From contig CAJMNU010000001.1 of assembly GCA_905214855.1 (NCBI GenBank), positions 1 through 64,000 of the forward strand: DNA of 64,000 nt, given 5' to 3'. The position numbers were made by a program, and so were the translations under genes. This document shows, one piece after another, positions 17,784-27,134 of this stretch (positions within the stretch are counted from its first letter, which is position 1; each line of letters opens with the position of its first letter). The notes under the pieces were generated by a model. The model was not told where the DNA came from. It saw nothing but the letters and a program-made list of their open reading frames with translations, and did not search any database. Origin of the DNA: an uncultured bacterium. GTDB lineage: Bacteria; Bacillota; Clostridia; Lachnospirales; Lachnospiraceae.

Positions 17784-19196
17784 GTGTTTAGAAAGAAGAT
17801 GATTCGCAGTTGTATGCAGGATGCGGGGGGATACGCCGCCAGAAAACTGAAAGCATTGGCATGGTCTTTTGATGGTCTGTCACAGGCTTTTGCTGATGAT
17901 ATATGTAAGGAGAATACATTGTCCAGAAAGGATGCACTTGCTGCAATGCAGATGACAGCCACATTGGTATGTGGGGAATGTAAAAATTGCAGTGTGTATG
18001 ATGAAAGTTTAGAAAGAGAAGAACATCCGACCCATTTGCTGGAAGTATTTGAGGAAAAAGGAAATGTGGAGGAGGGGGATCTGCCTCAGTCATTTGGACG
18101 TATGTGCAGACGCAGAGAAGAGTATGTTGGACAGCTCAATCGAAATCTGAATCGTGCTTCTATGAATCTGCTGTGGAAAAACCGCTTTTTGGAGAGCCGT
18201 GATGCAATGGTGGAACAATTCAAGGAATTATCTATGATAATGGAAGAGTTTTCTGTGAGAATGGAACAAACAGCAGATATTACAATGGAATGGCGGGAAA
18301 AAGTAAAAAAGCAGTTTAAAAAACAAAGGATCCGTCTGCACCATATGTTGCTCTTGGAACATGGGAAAAGTCAGAAAGAAGCATACCTTACCGTTTCTGT
18401 GGGAGGAGGAAATTATATTACAACCAAAGAAATCTCTATGATTTTTGGTCAGGCGATGGGAAGCAATGCATGGATTCCGGATAGAGGAGAGAAACAGGTA
18501 ATTTCAAAAAAGCCTTCCACGATCCGTCTGGTGGAGGAAGGAACATATATGATGCTTTATGGAGTAGCAAGACGCTCTAAGGCAAAGGGAGAAGTGTCAG
18601 GTGACAATTATACATATAAAGAGACGTTTCCACGTCAGGTGATCCTCAGTTTGTCTGATGGCATGGGAAGTGGAGAACAGGCAGCATCAGAGAGTAAAAG
18701 GATCATAGAATTAATGGAACAGCTTTTAGAAGCTGGTTTTTCTGCAAGAACAGCACTTAAAATGGTGAATACGGTTTTTATGATGACAGGCGATGAACAG
18801 CACCCGGCAACTATGGATCTGTGCTGTGTGGATCTTAGTACCGGATTATTGGAAGCAATGAAATTTGGAGCTGTAGCAACATTTTTGCTTGGAGAAGATG
18901 GAGTAGAAGTGTTGGAAGCTGATACTGTTCCTATGGGTGTATTAAGTCCTGTAGAGCCGACTTTGATATCAAGAAAACTATGGAATAACAATCGTATTGT
19001 GATGATGAGTGATGGTGTGCTGGACGCAATGCCGGGAGAAGACAAAGAGGCATCTATGAAAGAATTTTTATCACATATACCAGTTAGGACACCTCAGGAT
19101 ATGGCAGAAAGAATTTTGCGTTTTGCATTATCCGGAGATGAGGAAAGTATGAGAGATGATATGACGGTTTTAACAGCAGGCATTTGGAAAAAATAG
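17784..19196 (+). CDS. spoIIE: stage II sporulation protein E, soluble form lacking the membrane domain
   Basis: PP2C-type phosphatase that dephosphorylates SpoIIAA and so activates sigma-F in the forespore. The C-terminal domain (about 265-470) has the PP2C motifs LSDGMGSGEQAA, KFGAVATFLL, VMMSDGVLDA and RDDMTVLT. The N-terminal part (about 10-260) matches the central region of SpoIIE, with a Cys cluster CGECKNC and helical segments. The protein has 470 residues against ~820 in Bacillus: the ten-helix N-terminal membrane domain is absent and no hydrophobic helix is visible. Its GTG start follows TAGGAGGG, and the promoter lies directly upstream, so the missing part is not hidden in this window. 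Confidence 0.88.
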   Translation: MFRKKMIRSCMQDAGGYAARKLKALAWSFDGLSQAFADDICKENTLSRKDALAAMQMTATLVCGECKNCSVYDESLEREEHPTHLLEVFEEKGNVEEGDLPQSFGRMCRRREEYVGQLNRNLNRASMNLLWKNRFLESRDAMVEQFKELSMIMEEFSVRMEQTADITMEWREKVKKQFKKQRIRLHHMLLLEHGKSQKEAYLTVSVGGGNYITTKEISMIFGQAMGSNAWIPDRGEKQVISKKPSTIRLVEEGTYMMLYGVARRSKAKGEVSGDNYTYKETFPRQVILSLSDGMGSGEQAASESKRIIELMEQLLEAGFSARTALKMVNTVFMMTGDEQHPATMDLCCVDLSTGLLEAMKFGAVATFLLGEDGVEVLEADTVPMGVLSPVEPTLISRKLWNNNRIVMMSDGVLDAMPGEDKEASMKEFLSHIPVRTPQDMAERILRFALSGDEESMRDDMTVLTAGIWKK

Positions 19197-19268
19197 ATAT
19201 ATGGAAAAAATGGAAAGAGATGGAAGTAGATAGAGAACATGGAAAGAGAGGACATCAGATAGAAAACA

Positions 19269-20714
19269 ATGTGGAATAAAGTACAAAAGTTTATAGAGCA
19301 AAACCAGATGATCCAGAAGAATGATCGGGTGATCGCAGCAGTATCAGGAGGGGCAGATTCTGTCTGCCTTTTTGTGATGCTTGTCAGGTTGGCGCAAAGA
19401 GGAGAGATTACCTTGCGGGCTTTGCATGTACATCATGGGATTCGTGGGGCAGAGGCAGACAGGGACGCTGCGTTTACAAAGGAACTTTGTGATAGATTTC
19501 AGATTCCGTGTCGTATGATCAAAAAAAATGTAAAGGAACTTGCGTTACAGAATAAAATGACACTGGAAGAGGCAGGAAGAATAGTCCGATATCAGGAACT
19601 GGAACGTTATGCAACTGAGTGGGATGAAGAGATACAGGACGGCAGATTTTGTAAAATTGCTACAGCGCATCATATGGGAGATAATGCAGAGACTATTTTA
19701 TATCATATGTTCCGAGGAAGTGGTCTTAGAGGCTTATCTGGTATTACTCCTGTGAGGGGAAGAATTTTTCGACCTCTTTTATGTGTAGAGAAAGAGGAGA
19801 TCACAGAGTTTTTGAAAAAGGAATCTTTGGACTGGTGTGAGGACTCTACAAATCAGGAAACGCAATATATGCGCAATCGGATCCGTAAAGAATTGCTTCC
19901 ATGGGTGAAACAATATGTCAATGTGGAAGCGATTTCTCATATTGTAAAAAGCGGGGAACGGATCGCTCAGGCAGAAGAATTTTTGGAATACAGTGCTGAA
20001 AAATGCTATCCTGATATTGTAAAAAAAGAAAAAAATGGTGTCAGGATCATTCAAGAATATTTTGAGCAGCAACATCCGGCAATTCGAAGCTGTCTGATCC
20101 AAATGGCTTTGGAAGATGTATGTAAAAGCAGAAAAGACATTGGAGGGGTACATGTAGAGGCAGTTCGGGAATTGTTGAAAAAGCAGGTTGGGAAAGAAAT
20201 CAATCTGCCAAACGGGATTCAGGTAAAAAGAGTCTATGAAGGTATATGGATCACAAAGGAAAGAACGGAGGAGAAAAGAAGCAAGAGAGAGCAAGGGAAA
20301 CAGGAGTATGGCATATCAGAAGAAAAAATAGTGGGGGAGTGGACTAATGAGAAGGAAAACAAACTGGGACACTATCATCTTACTAAATTCTGCTATGAAA
20401 AAGGGATGGAAATTCCTCAAAATCAGTATACGAAATGGTTTGATTATGATAAAATAAAAGATACGGTATCTTTTAGGCACAGACAGCCTGGTGATTTTAT
20501 TACGATCAAGGGCGGAGGAAAGAAATCAGTGAAGGAATATATGATCCATGAAAAGATTCCCAAAGAGATTCGGGACAGCATTGATCTGGCGGCGGATGGC
20601 AGCCATATTATGTGGATTGTCGGTTACCGTATCAGTGAAATGTACAAAGTAACAGAGGATACCAAAACAATTTTACAAATAAAATACGATGGAGGAACAG
20701 AGGATGGAAGATAA
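19269..20714 (+). CDS. tilS: tRNA(Ile)-lysidine synthetase
   Basis: Converts C34 of the CAU-anticodon isoleucine tRNA to lysidine so that it reads AUA; essential. N-type ATP pyrophosphatase domain with P-loop SGGADSVC (residues ~25-32), then HVHHGIRGAEADRDA and the ATAHHMGDNAETILYH motif, CEDSTNQETQYMRNRIR, and a C-terminal substrate-binding region with FRHRQPGDFITIKGGGKKSV. Length 481 is normal. The Shine-Dalgarno is weak. It overlaps hpt by 11 bases; tilS-hpt-ftsH order is the same as in Bacillus. Confidence 0.95.
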   Translation: MWNKVQKFIEQNQMIQKNDRVIAAVSGGADSVCLFVMLVRLAQRGEITLRALHVHHGIRGAEADRDAAFTKELCDRFQIPCRMIKKNVKELALQNKMTLEEAGRIVRYQELERYATEWDEEIQDGRFCKIATAHHMGDNAETILYHMFRGSGLRGLSGITPVRGRIFRPLLCVEKEEITEFLKKESLDWCEDSTNQETQYMRNRIRKELLPWVKQYVNVEAISHIVKSGERIAQAEEFLEYSAEKCYPDIVKKEKNGVRIIQEYFEQQHPAIRSCLIQMALEDVCKSRKDIGGVHVEAVRELLKKQVGKEINLPNGIQVKRVYEGIWITKERTEEKRSKREQGKQEYGISEEKIVGEWTNEKENKLGHYHLTKFCYEKGMEIPQNQYTKWFDYDKIKDTVSFRHRQPGDFITIKGGGKKSVKEYMIHEKIPKEIRDSIDLAADGSHIMWIVGYRISEMYKVTEDTKTILQIKYDGGTEDGR

Positions 20715-21231
20715 GATTCGTGTACTATTAAATGAAGAAGAAGTAAATGCAAGAATCAGTGAAGTTGCGGCAGAGATCAGCAAAGATTATGCAGGAAAGA
20801 AACTGCACTTGATCTGTATTTTAAAGGGTGGTGTGTTTTTTACCTGTGAGTTGGCAAAGCGTCTGACTGTGCCGGTCAGCTTGGATTTTATGTCTGTATC
20901 TAGTTATGGTTCAGGAACAGAATCCAGTGGTGTAGTCAAGATCGTCAAGGATTTAGATGAACCTTTGGAGGGAAAGAACGTTCTGATTGTTGAGGATATC
21001 ATTGATTCCGGACGTACACTTTCTTATCTGATCGAGGTATTAAAGCAGAGAAATCCAGCAAGCATACAGTTATGTACTTTGTTGGATAAGCCGGAGCGCC
21101 GTGTGAAAAAGCAGGTACAGGTGCGCTATACCTGTTTCACTATTCCGGATGAATTTGTTGTGGGATATGGTTTGGATTATGACCAGAAGTATAGAAATCT
21201 CCCATATATTGGCGTAGTTGAACTGCAGTAA
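20704..21231 (+). CDS. hpt: hypoxanthine phosphoribosyltransferase
   Basis: Purine salvage enzyme making IMP or GMP from base and PRPP; in Bacillus its protein also contacts FtsH and TilS function. The PRPP loop is VLIVEDIIDSGRTLSYL and the base-binding end is PYIGVVEL; ILKGGVFFTCELAKRL is also typical. I use the second ATG (175 residues), because GGAGG lies eight bases before it; a start five codons upstream would place that site inside the coding sequence. Overlap with tilS implies coupling. Confidence 0.95.
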   Translation: MEDKIRVLLNEEEVNARISEVAAEISKDYAGKKLHLICILKGGVFFTCELAKRLTVPVSLDFMSVSSYGSGTESSGVVKIVKDLDEPLEGKNVLIVEDIIDSGRTLSYLIEVLKQRNPASIQLCTLLDKPERRVKKQVQVRYTCFTIPDEFVVGYGLDYDQKYRNLPYIGVVELQ

Positions 21232-21245
21232 GGAGGATTTTTTCT

Positions 21246-23075
21246 TTGAAACGACAACCATATAATGGATTTTTTTATCTGATTATATTTGCTATTCTGA
21301 TCATGGTAGTGACCACATTATGGGGAAATAATATGTGGGATACCCTATCTTATACAGAGTATCAAATGGTGTTAAATTCTGGTGAGGTTGAAATGGCATA
21401 TGTGATCCAGAATAAGCAGACACCTACAGGACAGGTAAAGGTAGAGCTGAAAAACGGAAATTCCGGTGTTATCAATGTCTCTGATGTGCTGGAGGCACAG
21501 GAGGAATTAAAAGAGAGGAAGATCGATTTTGTAACATCTGATGTTCCTAGGGAAAACTATATGCTGACAATGCTAATTCCTGTGGGAGTTTCCGCAGTGA
21601 TGCTGATCGTTCTCTTTATGATGATGAACGCCAAAGCATCCGGAGGCGGAGCTAATGCAAAGATGATGAATTTTGGAAAGAGCAGAGCCAAGATGAGTCA
21701 GGAGACAGGTAAAGTGAGCTTCAAGTCTGTTGCAGGTCTGGATGAAGAAAAAGAAGAATTGCAGGAGATTGTGGATTTTCTGAAAAATCCTGCAAAATAT
21801 ACAAAAGTAGGAGCAAGAATTCCGAAAGGTGTGATTTTGGTAGGACCTCCGGGAACTGGTAAAACCCTTTTGGCGAAAGCAGTGGCTGGTGAGGCTGGTG
21901 TTCCATTCTTTAGTATCTCAGGTTCAGATTTTGTGGAGATGTTCGTCGGTGTCGGCGCATCTCGTGTCAGAGACTTGTTTGAGGAAGCAAAAAAGAATTC
22001 TCCGTGTATTGTATTTATCGATGAGATTGATGCTGTGGCAAGAAGACGAGGAACTGGAATGGGCGGCGGTCATGATGAGAGAGAACAGACATTAAACCAG
22101 CTGTTAGTGGAGATGGATGGATTTGGTGTCAATGAAGGGATCATTGTGATGGCAGCGACAAACCGTGTGGATATTCTGGATCCTGCGATCCTTAGACCTG
22201 GACGTTTTGACAGAAAAGTAGCTGTAGGACGACCAGATGTGAAAGGAAGGGAAGAAATCCTTCAGGTACACACAAAGGCGAAGCCATTGGCTGATGATGT
22301 GGATCTGCGCCGTGTGGCACAGACAACATCCGGATTTACAGGTGCAGATCTGGAAAACCTGATGAATGAGGCTGCAATTTTGACAGCAAAAGAAGGTCAT
22401 GCATTTATTTCACAGGCAGACATTGACAAGGCATTTGTAAAAGTAGGAATTGGTGCAGAGAAACACAGCAAGGTCATCTCTGAGAAAGATAAGAGAATTA
22501 CTGCATATCATGAGGCAGGTCATGCAATTTTGTTTCATGTTCTTCCAGATGTAGGACCAGTCCATACTGTTTCCATTATCCCGACAGGAGTGGGAGCAGC
22601 CGGATATACCATGCCATTGCCTGAAAAAGATGAGATGCATATGACAAAGGGAAAGATGCTTCAGGAGATCATGGTATCTCTGGGTGGCAGGATCGCAGAG
22701 GAATTGGTCTGTGATGATATTACCACTGGGGCATCTCAGGACATCAAGCAGGCGACTTCCATTGCCAGAGCAATGGTCACACAGTATGGTATGTCAGAGA
22801 AGATCGGCATGATCAATTATGGCAGCGATGATGAGGAAATCTTCATTGGACGTGATCTGGCACATACAAAGGCATATGGAGAAAATGTGGCAGCTGTGAT
22901 TGATAGTGAGGTAAAAAGGATCATTGATGAATGCCATGCGAAGGCTAAGGCGATCATCCGCCAGCATGAAGTGCAATTACAGAAATGTTGTGAACTTCTG
23001 ATGGAAAAAGAAAAGATTGGGCAGGTAGAATTTGAAGCATTGTTTGATGTTTCAAAGACAGAAGAGAGTGTATAG
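21246..23075 (+). CDS. ftsH: ATP-dependent zinc metalloprotease FtsH
   Basis: Membrane-anchored AAA+ protease degrading misassembled membrane proteins and regulators. It has two membrane segments (about residues 8-25 and 100-120) around a short extracytoplasmic domain, then the AAA domain with Walker A GPPGTGKT, Walker B FIDEID and the SRH region [10 protein letters not shown], and the peptidase domain with zinc motif HEAGH. Length 609 is normal. The start is TTG with a strong AAGGAGG at eight to nine bases. It ends the conserved block and is followed by a terminator. Confidence 0.96.
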   Translation: MKRQPYNGFFYLIIFAILIMVVTTLWGNNMWDTLSYTEYQMVLNSGEVEMAYVIQNKQTPTGQVKVELKNGNSGVINVSDVLEAQEELKERKIDFVTSDVPRENYMLTMLIPVGVSAVMLIVLFMMMNAKASGGGANAKMMNFGKSRAKMSQETGKVSFKSVAGLDEEKEELQEIVDFLKNPAKYTKVGARIPKGVILVGPPGTGKTLLAKAVAGEAGVPFFSISGSDFVEMFVGVGASRVRDLFEEAKKNSPCIVFIDEIDAVARRRGTGMGGGHDEREQTLNQLLVEMDGFGVNEGIIVMAATNRVDILDPAILRPGRFDRKVAVGRPDVKGREEILQVHTKAKPLADDVDLRRVAQTTSGFTGADLENLMNEAAILTAKEGHAFISQADIDKAFVKVGIGAEKHSKVISEKDKRITAYHEAGHAILFHVLPDVGPVHTVSIIPTGVGAAGYTMPLPEKDEMHMTKGKMLQEIMVSLGGRIAEELVCDDITTGASQDIKQATSIARAMVTQYGMSEKIGMINYGSDDEEIFIGRDLAHTKAYGENVAAVIDSEVKRIIDECHAKAKAIIRQHEVQLQKCCELLMEKEKIGQVEFEALFDVSKTEESV

Positions 23076-23180
23076 GGAAAGAAAAAGAATAGAGAGAGCC
23101 TAGGATCTGTTCTGACAGATGATATCTTTCGTGCAAAATTACAATATAAAAAATTGGGATAAAAAAGATGTGACAGGAAA

Positions 23181-23229
23181 CTGCACAAAAATAAATCACA
23201 AAAAAATGGAACTTTGTGCAGACTTTTTG
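23181..23229 (+). terminator. terminator of ftsH
   Basis: CTGCACAAA and TTTGTGCAG form a perfect 9-bp stem with a 23-base loop, followed by TTTTT. Confidence 0.6.
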
Positions 23230-23256
23230 AGAACGTTATGCTATTATAATAGACGT

Positions 23257-23349
23257 AACCCCCCCAATACATTATATAGTTTTTGCTACACCCCATAAGA
23301 AACGAAATACCTTCTCCTAAAAAGACCAGCTACCCCGCTGGTCTTTTTT
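23257..23349 (+). ncRNA. candidate C-rich small RNA
   Basis: A short transcription unit lies between two genes. A perfect TATAAT at 23245-23250 (no good -35) starts it after the ftsH terminator, and a strong intrinsic terminator ends it (AAAAGACCAGC / GCTGGTCTTTT, 23320-23347, T6). The predicted ~93-nt RNA has no convincing reading frame but contains C7 at 23259-23265, ACACCCC, CTTCTCCT and a UACCCC terminator loop. Single-stranded C-rich motifs that bind Shine-Dalgarno regions are known from FsrA and RsaE/RoxS of other Bacillota. No homology is claimed. Confidence 0.45.
23320..23349 (+). terminator. strong intrinsic terminator before the GH13 gene
   Basis: An 11-bp perfect stem with loop TACCCC and a following T6C tract. 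It ends the candidate small RNA and isolates the amylase gene. Confidence 0.85.
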
Positions 23350-23433
23350 CTTTAAAGATTTGGTTGTGGAAATTATGGGAATCATATAAAATAGAAGTAA
23401 GATAGTTGTTTGGAATCTGAAAGGGGAAAGGAT

Positions 23434-25530
23434 ATGGAAAAAATATTAAAAAAGAATAAAGGAATTCATCTTGAGGCACTATTCAGTGATGAGACAGAGG
23501 ATTATAGAATTCCTGCAGAACCAGACCCAGGTGACACTGTAACGATCCGTTTCCGAACAGCTCATGACAACGTGGAGCAAGTATTTTGGGTAGATGATGA
23601 AACCGATAAAGAAATAGAAATGCTTTTAGTAAAGCAGGAAACGTATTTTGATTATTTTGAGACAACAATTACGGTAGGCGATAAACCGATCCGCTATTTT
23701 TTTGAAATAAAACGTGGAAAAGAAAGTTGTTATTATAATCGTCTTGGAGTAGTGGATGATACTTGGAGTGGATTTAGTTTTTGTATCACTCCGGGATTTC
23801 ATATTCCGATCTGGGCACAGGGTGCACTGATGTACCAAATTTATGTGGACCGTTTTTGTAATGGAGACTTTAGCAACGATGTCGTTGACAGGGAATATAT
23901 CTACATCAATCAGCCAGTAGAGCGGGTGAAAGAATGGGATGAGAAGATTGCTGTGATGGATGTACGACGTTTCTATGGGGGAGATTTACAGGGGATTTTA
24001 GATAAATTAGATTATCTTAAGAGTCTTTGGGTGGAAGTGATTTATCTAAGTCCTGTTTTTGTGTCTCCATCTAATCACAAATATGATTGTCAGGATTATG
24101 AACATATTGATCCGCATTATGGTGTGATCGTGAGAGACAGAGGAAGCGCAGTACCAGAGGGTGAAAATGATAATGAACATGCACAGCGTTATCGTATCCG
24201 TACAACAGATCAGGAGAACTTGAAAGCAAGTGATGAATTTTTTGCCAGATTTGTAGAGGAAGTACACAAACGTGGGATGAAAGTCATTTTAGATGGTGTA
24301 TTTAATCATTGTGGTTCTTTTAATAAGTGGTTGGATCGAGAGAAGATTTATGAGAAAAGTGAGTGTTTTTATGAAGCTGGCGCTTATGTCTCAAAAGACA
24401 GCCCATATCATTCATTTTTTAAGTTTTATAATGAGGAAGGATGGCCATATAACAGCGAATATGATGGTTGGTGGGGGCATGATACGCTTCCAAAGTTGAA
24501 CTATGAACATGCAAAGACTTCTGGAAATGAGTTGAGTCTGGAAGAGTATATTTTAAATATTGCAAAAAAATGGGTGAGTCCTCCATACAATGTAGATGGA
24601 TGGAGACTGGATGTGGCAGCGGATCTGGGGAGCTCTTTGGAATATAATCATGAGTTTTGGAAAAAATTCCGTGATGCAGTAAAAGAGGCAAACCCCAATG
24701 CGATCATTTTGGCAGAGCATTATGGAGATCCTCAGCCTTGGCTGGATGGAACACAGTGGGATTCTGTTATGAATTATGATGCATTTATGGAACCTGTGAC
24801 TTGGTTTTTGACAGGGCTGGAAAAACACAGTGATGAAGAGAGACCAGATCTGTATGGTGATGGTCATGCCTTTTTTAATTCGATGAAGTATCACATGGTG
24901 CGGATGCAGACAAATTCTTTGAACACAGCAATGAATGAGCTGTCCAATCATGATCATTCCCGTTTCTTGACACGAACGAACCGTATGAGAGGGCGATTGG
25001 CAGATCGTGGAAGTGAGGCAGCAGAAAATGGACTGAATTATGGTCTGTTTCGTGCTGGAGTTGTGATCCAGATGACATGGCCAGGATGTCCAACGATTTA
25101 TTATGGAGATGAAGCTGGAGTTTGTGGATGGACAGATCCAGATAACAGACGGACATATCCGTGGGGCGGTGAGGATCAAGAATTGATTGAATTTCATCGC
25201 TATATGACTGGTATTCATATGCGTATTGCTGCACTGCGGAGAGGATCTTTGAAGGAATTGGTAGAAGAGAAGAATTTTATTGCTTATGGACGTTTTCAGA
25301 AAGAAAGCAGAGCTATCATAGCAGTCAGCACTTCAGCAGAATCCTGTTGTGTGGAGATTCCGGCATGGCAGATTGGTTTTGAGGATGGAGAACGTGTGGA
25401 ACGTATTATGAAGACGGACGAAAAGGGATATAATGTAGGCGCAGTGGTGTATGAGATTAAAGATGGTATTTTAAAAGCAGATTTAGCTCCTTATGGAGCT
25501 GCTATATTCACAAATGCATGGAATTTGTGA
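23434..25530 (+). CDS. GH13 alpha-glycosidase (neopullulanase/alpha-amylase type)
   Basis: Retaining alpha-glucan hydrolase of 698 residues. An N-terminal beta-sandwich (about 1-110) precedes the (beta/alpha)8 barrel, which starts with ALMYQIYVDRFCNGDFSND. The four GH13 regions are present: DGVFNHCG, DGWRLDVAADLG (nucleophile Asp), ILAEHYGD (acid Glu) and LSNHDHSRFL (transition-state Asp). A small C-terminal beta domain ends it. No signal peptide is seen, so it probably acts inside the cell on maltodextrins or glycogen, fitting the glgC/glgD genes in the window. The ATG preceded by AAAGGGGAAAGG is used instead of a TTG eight codons earlier. Exact specificity cannot be read from the sequence. 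Confidence 0.87.
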   Translation: MEKILKKNKGIHLEALFSDETEDYRIPAEPDPGDTVTIRFRTAHDNVEQVFWVDDETDKEIEMLLVKQETYFDYFETTITVGDKPIRYFFEIKRGKESCYYNRLGVVDDTWSGFSFCITPGFHIPIWAQGALMYQIYVDRFCNGDFSNDVVDREYIYINQPVERVKEWDEKIAVMDVRRFYGGDLQGILDKLDYLKSLWVEVIYLSPVFVSPSNHKYDCQDYEHIDPHYGVIVRDRGSAVPEGENDNEHAQRYRIRTTDQENLKASDEFFARFVEEVHKRGMKVILDGVFNHCGSFNKWLDREKIYEKSECFYEAGAYVSKDSPYHSFFKFYNEEGWPYNSEYDGWWGHDTLPKLNYEHAKTSGNELSLEEYILNIAKKWVSPPYNVDGWRLDVAADLGSSLEYNHEFWKKFRDAVKEANPNAIILAEHYGDPQPWLDGTQWDSVMNYDAFMEPVTWFLTGLEKHSDEERPDLYGDGHAFFNSMKYHMVRMQTNSLNTAMNELSNHDHSRFLTRTNRMRGRLADRGSEAAENGLNYGLFRAGVVIQMTWPGCPTIYYGDEAGVCGWTDPDNRRTYPWGGEDQELIEFHRYMTGIHMRIAALRRGSLKELVEEKNFIAYGRFQKESRAIIAVSTSAESCCVEIPAWQIGFEDGERVERIMKTDEKGYNVGAVVYEIKDGILKADLAPYGAAIFTNAWNL

Positions 25531-25541
25531 TGTAAAAATAC

Positions 25542-25570
25542 TTGCCTTTTCCTAGGGGGTGTGTTATAAT
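25542..25570 (+). promoter_or_regulatory. promoter of tRNA-Tyr
   Basis: TTGCCT and TATAAT are 17 bp apart, with an extended TGt before the -10. The spacer contains CCTAGGGGG. It ends 25 bp before the tRNA. Confidence 0.75.
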
Positions 25571-25595
25571 CCATGAAGTCAGATATGACTGATAT

Positions 25596-25677
25596 GGATG
25601 GTTTCCCGAGTGGCCAAAGGGGACAGACTGTAAATCTGCTGCGATTCGCTTCGGTGGTTCGAATCCACCACCATCCA
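25596..25677 (+). tRNA. tRNA-Tyr (anticodon GUA)
   Basis: Class II tRNA of 82 bases with a long variable arm. The acceptor GGATGGT pairs with ACCATCC, discriminator A; anticodon GTA at 25630-25632; T loop TTCGAAT. CCA is not encoded. It is transcribed alone, from its own promoter to the terminator beyond. Confidence 0.95.
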
Positions 25678-25698
25678 GTTAAAGAAAGAAATCAAAGA

Positions 25699-25731
25699 AA
25701 AAGCGTGAGGTGATTGAAACCTCACGCTTTT
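25699..25731. terminator. bidirectional terminator between tRNA-Tyr and the histidine kinase gene
   Basis: AAAAGCGTGAGGT and ACCTCACGCTTTT form a perfect 13-bp stem with a 7-base loop, flanked by A-rich and T-rich tracts. Confidence 0.9.
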
Positions 25732-25735
25732 CTTT

Positions 25736-27082
25736 TTAACTGCTAGATCGGGGCAGACTGAAAATAAATTCTGTACCGACACCCTGAGTACTGATCACAT
25801 CAATATTTTCACCATGTGCCTGTATGATTTCTTTTACGATAGAAAGTCCAAGTCCAGTTCCTTTTTTGTCTTTTCCACGAGATAGATCTGTTTTATAAAA
25901 GCGTTCCCAGATTTTTTTGATGCTGTCTTTTGGAATACCGATTCCAGTATCTTTGATAGATACAAACACTTTTTCATGCCGCACAGAGGTCTGTATGTAG
26001 ATCACAGAATCTGAATGGCTGAATTTAATAGCATTGTCGATCAGGTTATAGAGAACCTGCTGTATCTTACCAAAATCTGCATATACCATTTCTACAGATT
26101 CTAAAAAGGTCAGTTCAAATACAATGTTTTTGGTTGAACAAGTACCCTCAAAGGAAGCAGCAGTATCCTTGATAACCCGATTGATATCAAAATCTGTGCG
26201 TGTTAAGAATCCCTTTTGGTCTAAGGAATTTAATGATAAAAGCCCCTCTGTCAGTTTGGTCAGTCGTTCCGTTTCACTGATAACGATATGCAGATATTTG
26301 TCCTGAAGTTCAGTCGGAATCGTTCCATCTATGATCGCTTCCAGATATCCTTTGATAGAGGTGAGCGGAGAGCGGAAATCATGGGATACATTGGCAATAA
26401 AATTGCGTTGATATTCTTCCATCTGGTTCAGTTCACTGGACATATAATCCAGTGTAGCTGCAAGATAGCTCATCTCATCGTCAGTGTTTAAATGTAAATG
26501 ATATGTTAAATTGCCGGCAGCATATTCTTTTACAGCTTTGGTAATAGCTTTTAAAGGACGATATACAGTCTTGTTAAATACCAATAAGATGACCAAAGAC
26601 AGTCCAAAAATAATGGCTGATGTCAGATATACGATATTTAAGATATCGTTCCTGTTTGCCTGAACAACACTGATAGGCAGGTGCATGATCACGTAACCAT
26701 AGGTTTGGAAATTTCCTGTGATAGGTGCAGATACACTTAATACATCATAAGGAAAGAGACCAAAATAATCTCCTGTCATGTAGACATGATTTCCAGTAGC
26801 AGTGGGATCAAAATTCTTTATAGTATCCCCTGCTTTATCAGAACTGCTGTCTACAATGATGTTTCCATCCCGATCTACGATCCAGATCTCAGTCTGTAAA
26901 AAAGTTGCAACAGCCTGAAGCTGTGGGTACGCAGTTTGGAGATCCTGTGCTTTCCCCCGATATTGTGTACTGTAAGTGTTGGCAATCAGAGTGGCCTCAT
27001 CGTATAGAATACCTGCTTTTTCTTCCTTGAGATATTGGGAAGTAAAATGTGAAGATAATGTAGCGATCGTGACAAAGCCCAA
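25736..27082 (-). CDS. sensor histidine kinase; start region irregular
   Basis: Membrane sensor kinase paired with the response regulator upstream. A periplasmic/extracellular sensor region (about residues 15-155) is followed by a second membrane helix (IVYLTSAIIFGLSLVILLVF), HAMP linker, HisKA with phospho-acceptor in NVSHDFRSPLTSIKGYLE, and the HATPase domain (YNLIDNAIKFS, DTGIGIPKDS, GTGLGLSIVKEI). The first TTG in frame gives 448 residues but would remove most of the first membrane helix. The open frame continues upstream to 27142 with hydrophobic codons and no ATG or GTG. The best ribosome-binding site and ATG (27132) are out of frame by one base. See the separate finding. Confidence 0.8.
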   Translation of the reverse strand: MGFVTIATLSSHFTSQYLKEEKAGILYDEATLIANTYSTQYRGKAQDLQTAYPQLQAVATFLQTEIWIVDRDGNIIVDSSSDKAGDTIKNFDPTATGNHVYMTGDYFGLFPYDVLSVSAPITGNFQTYGYVIMHLPISVVQANRNDILNIVYLTSAIIFGLSLVILLVFNKTVYRPLKAITKAVKEYAAGNLTYHLHLNTDDEMSYLAATLDYMSSELNQMEEYQRNFIANVSHDFRSPLTSIKGYLEAIIDGTIPTELQDKYLHIVISETERLTKLTEGLLSLNSLDQKGFLTRTDFDINRVIKDTAASFEGTCSTKNIVFELTFLESVEMVYADFGKIQQVLYNLIDNAIKFSHSDSVIYIQTSVRHEKVFVSIKDTGIGIPKDSIKKIWERFYKTDLSRGKDKKGTGLGLSIVKEIIQAHGENIDVISTQGVGTEFIFSLPRSSS

Positions 27083-27134
27083 AAGACCAAAGATCAGATA
27101 GCCAAGGATAAATTGGAGTAAAGTGAGTGCATAT

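Noticed and set aside
23076-23433. A riboswitch or T-box controlling the amylase gene.
   Set aside because: No known riboswitch core could be found; the hairpins are better explained as two terminators around a short transcript.
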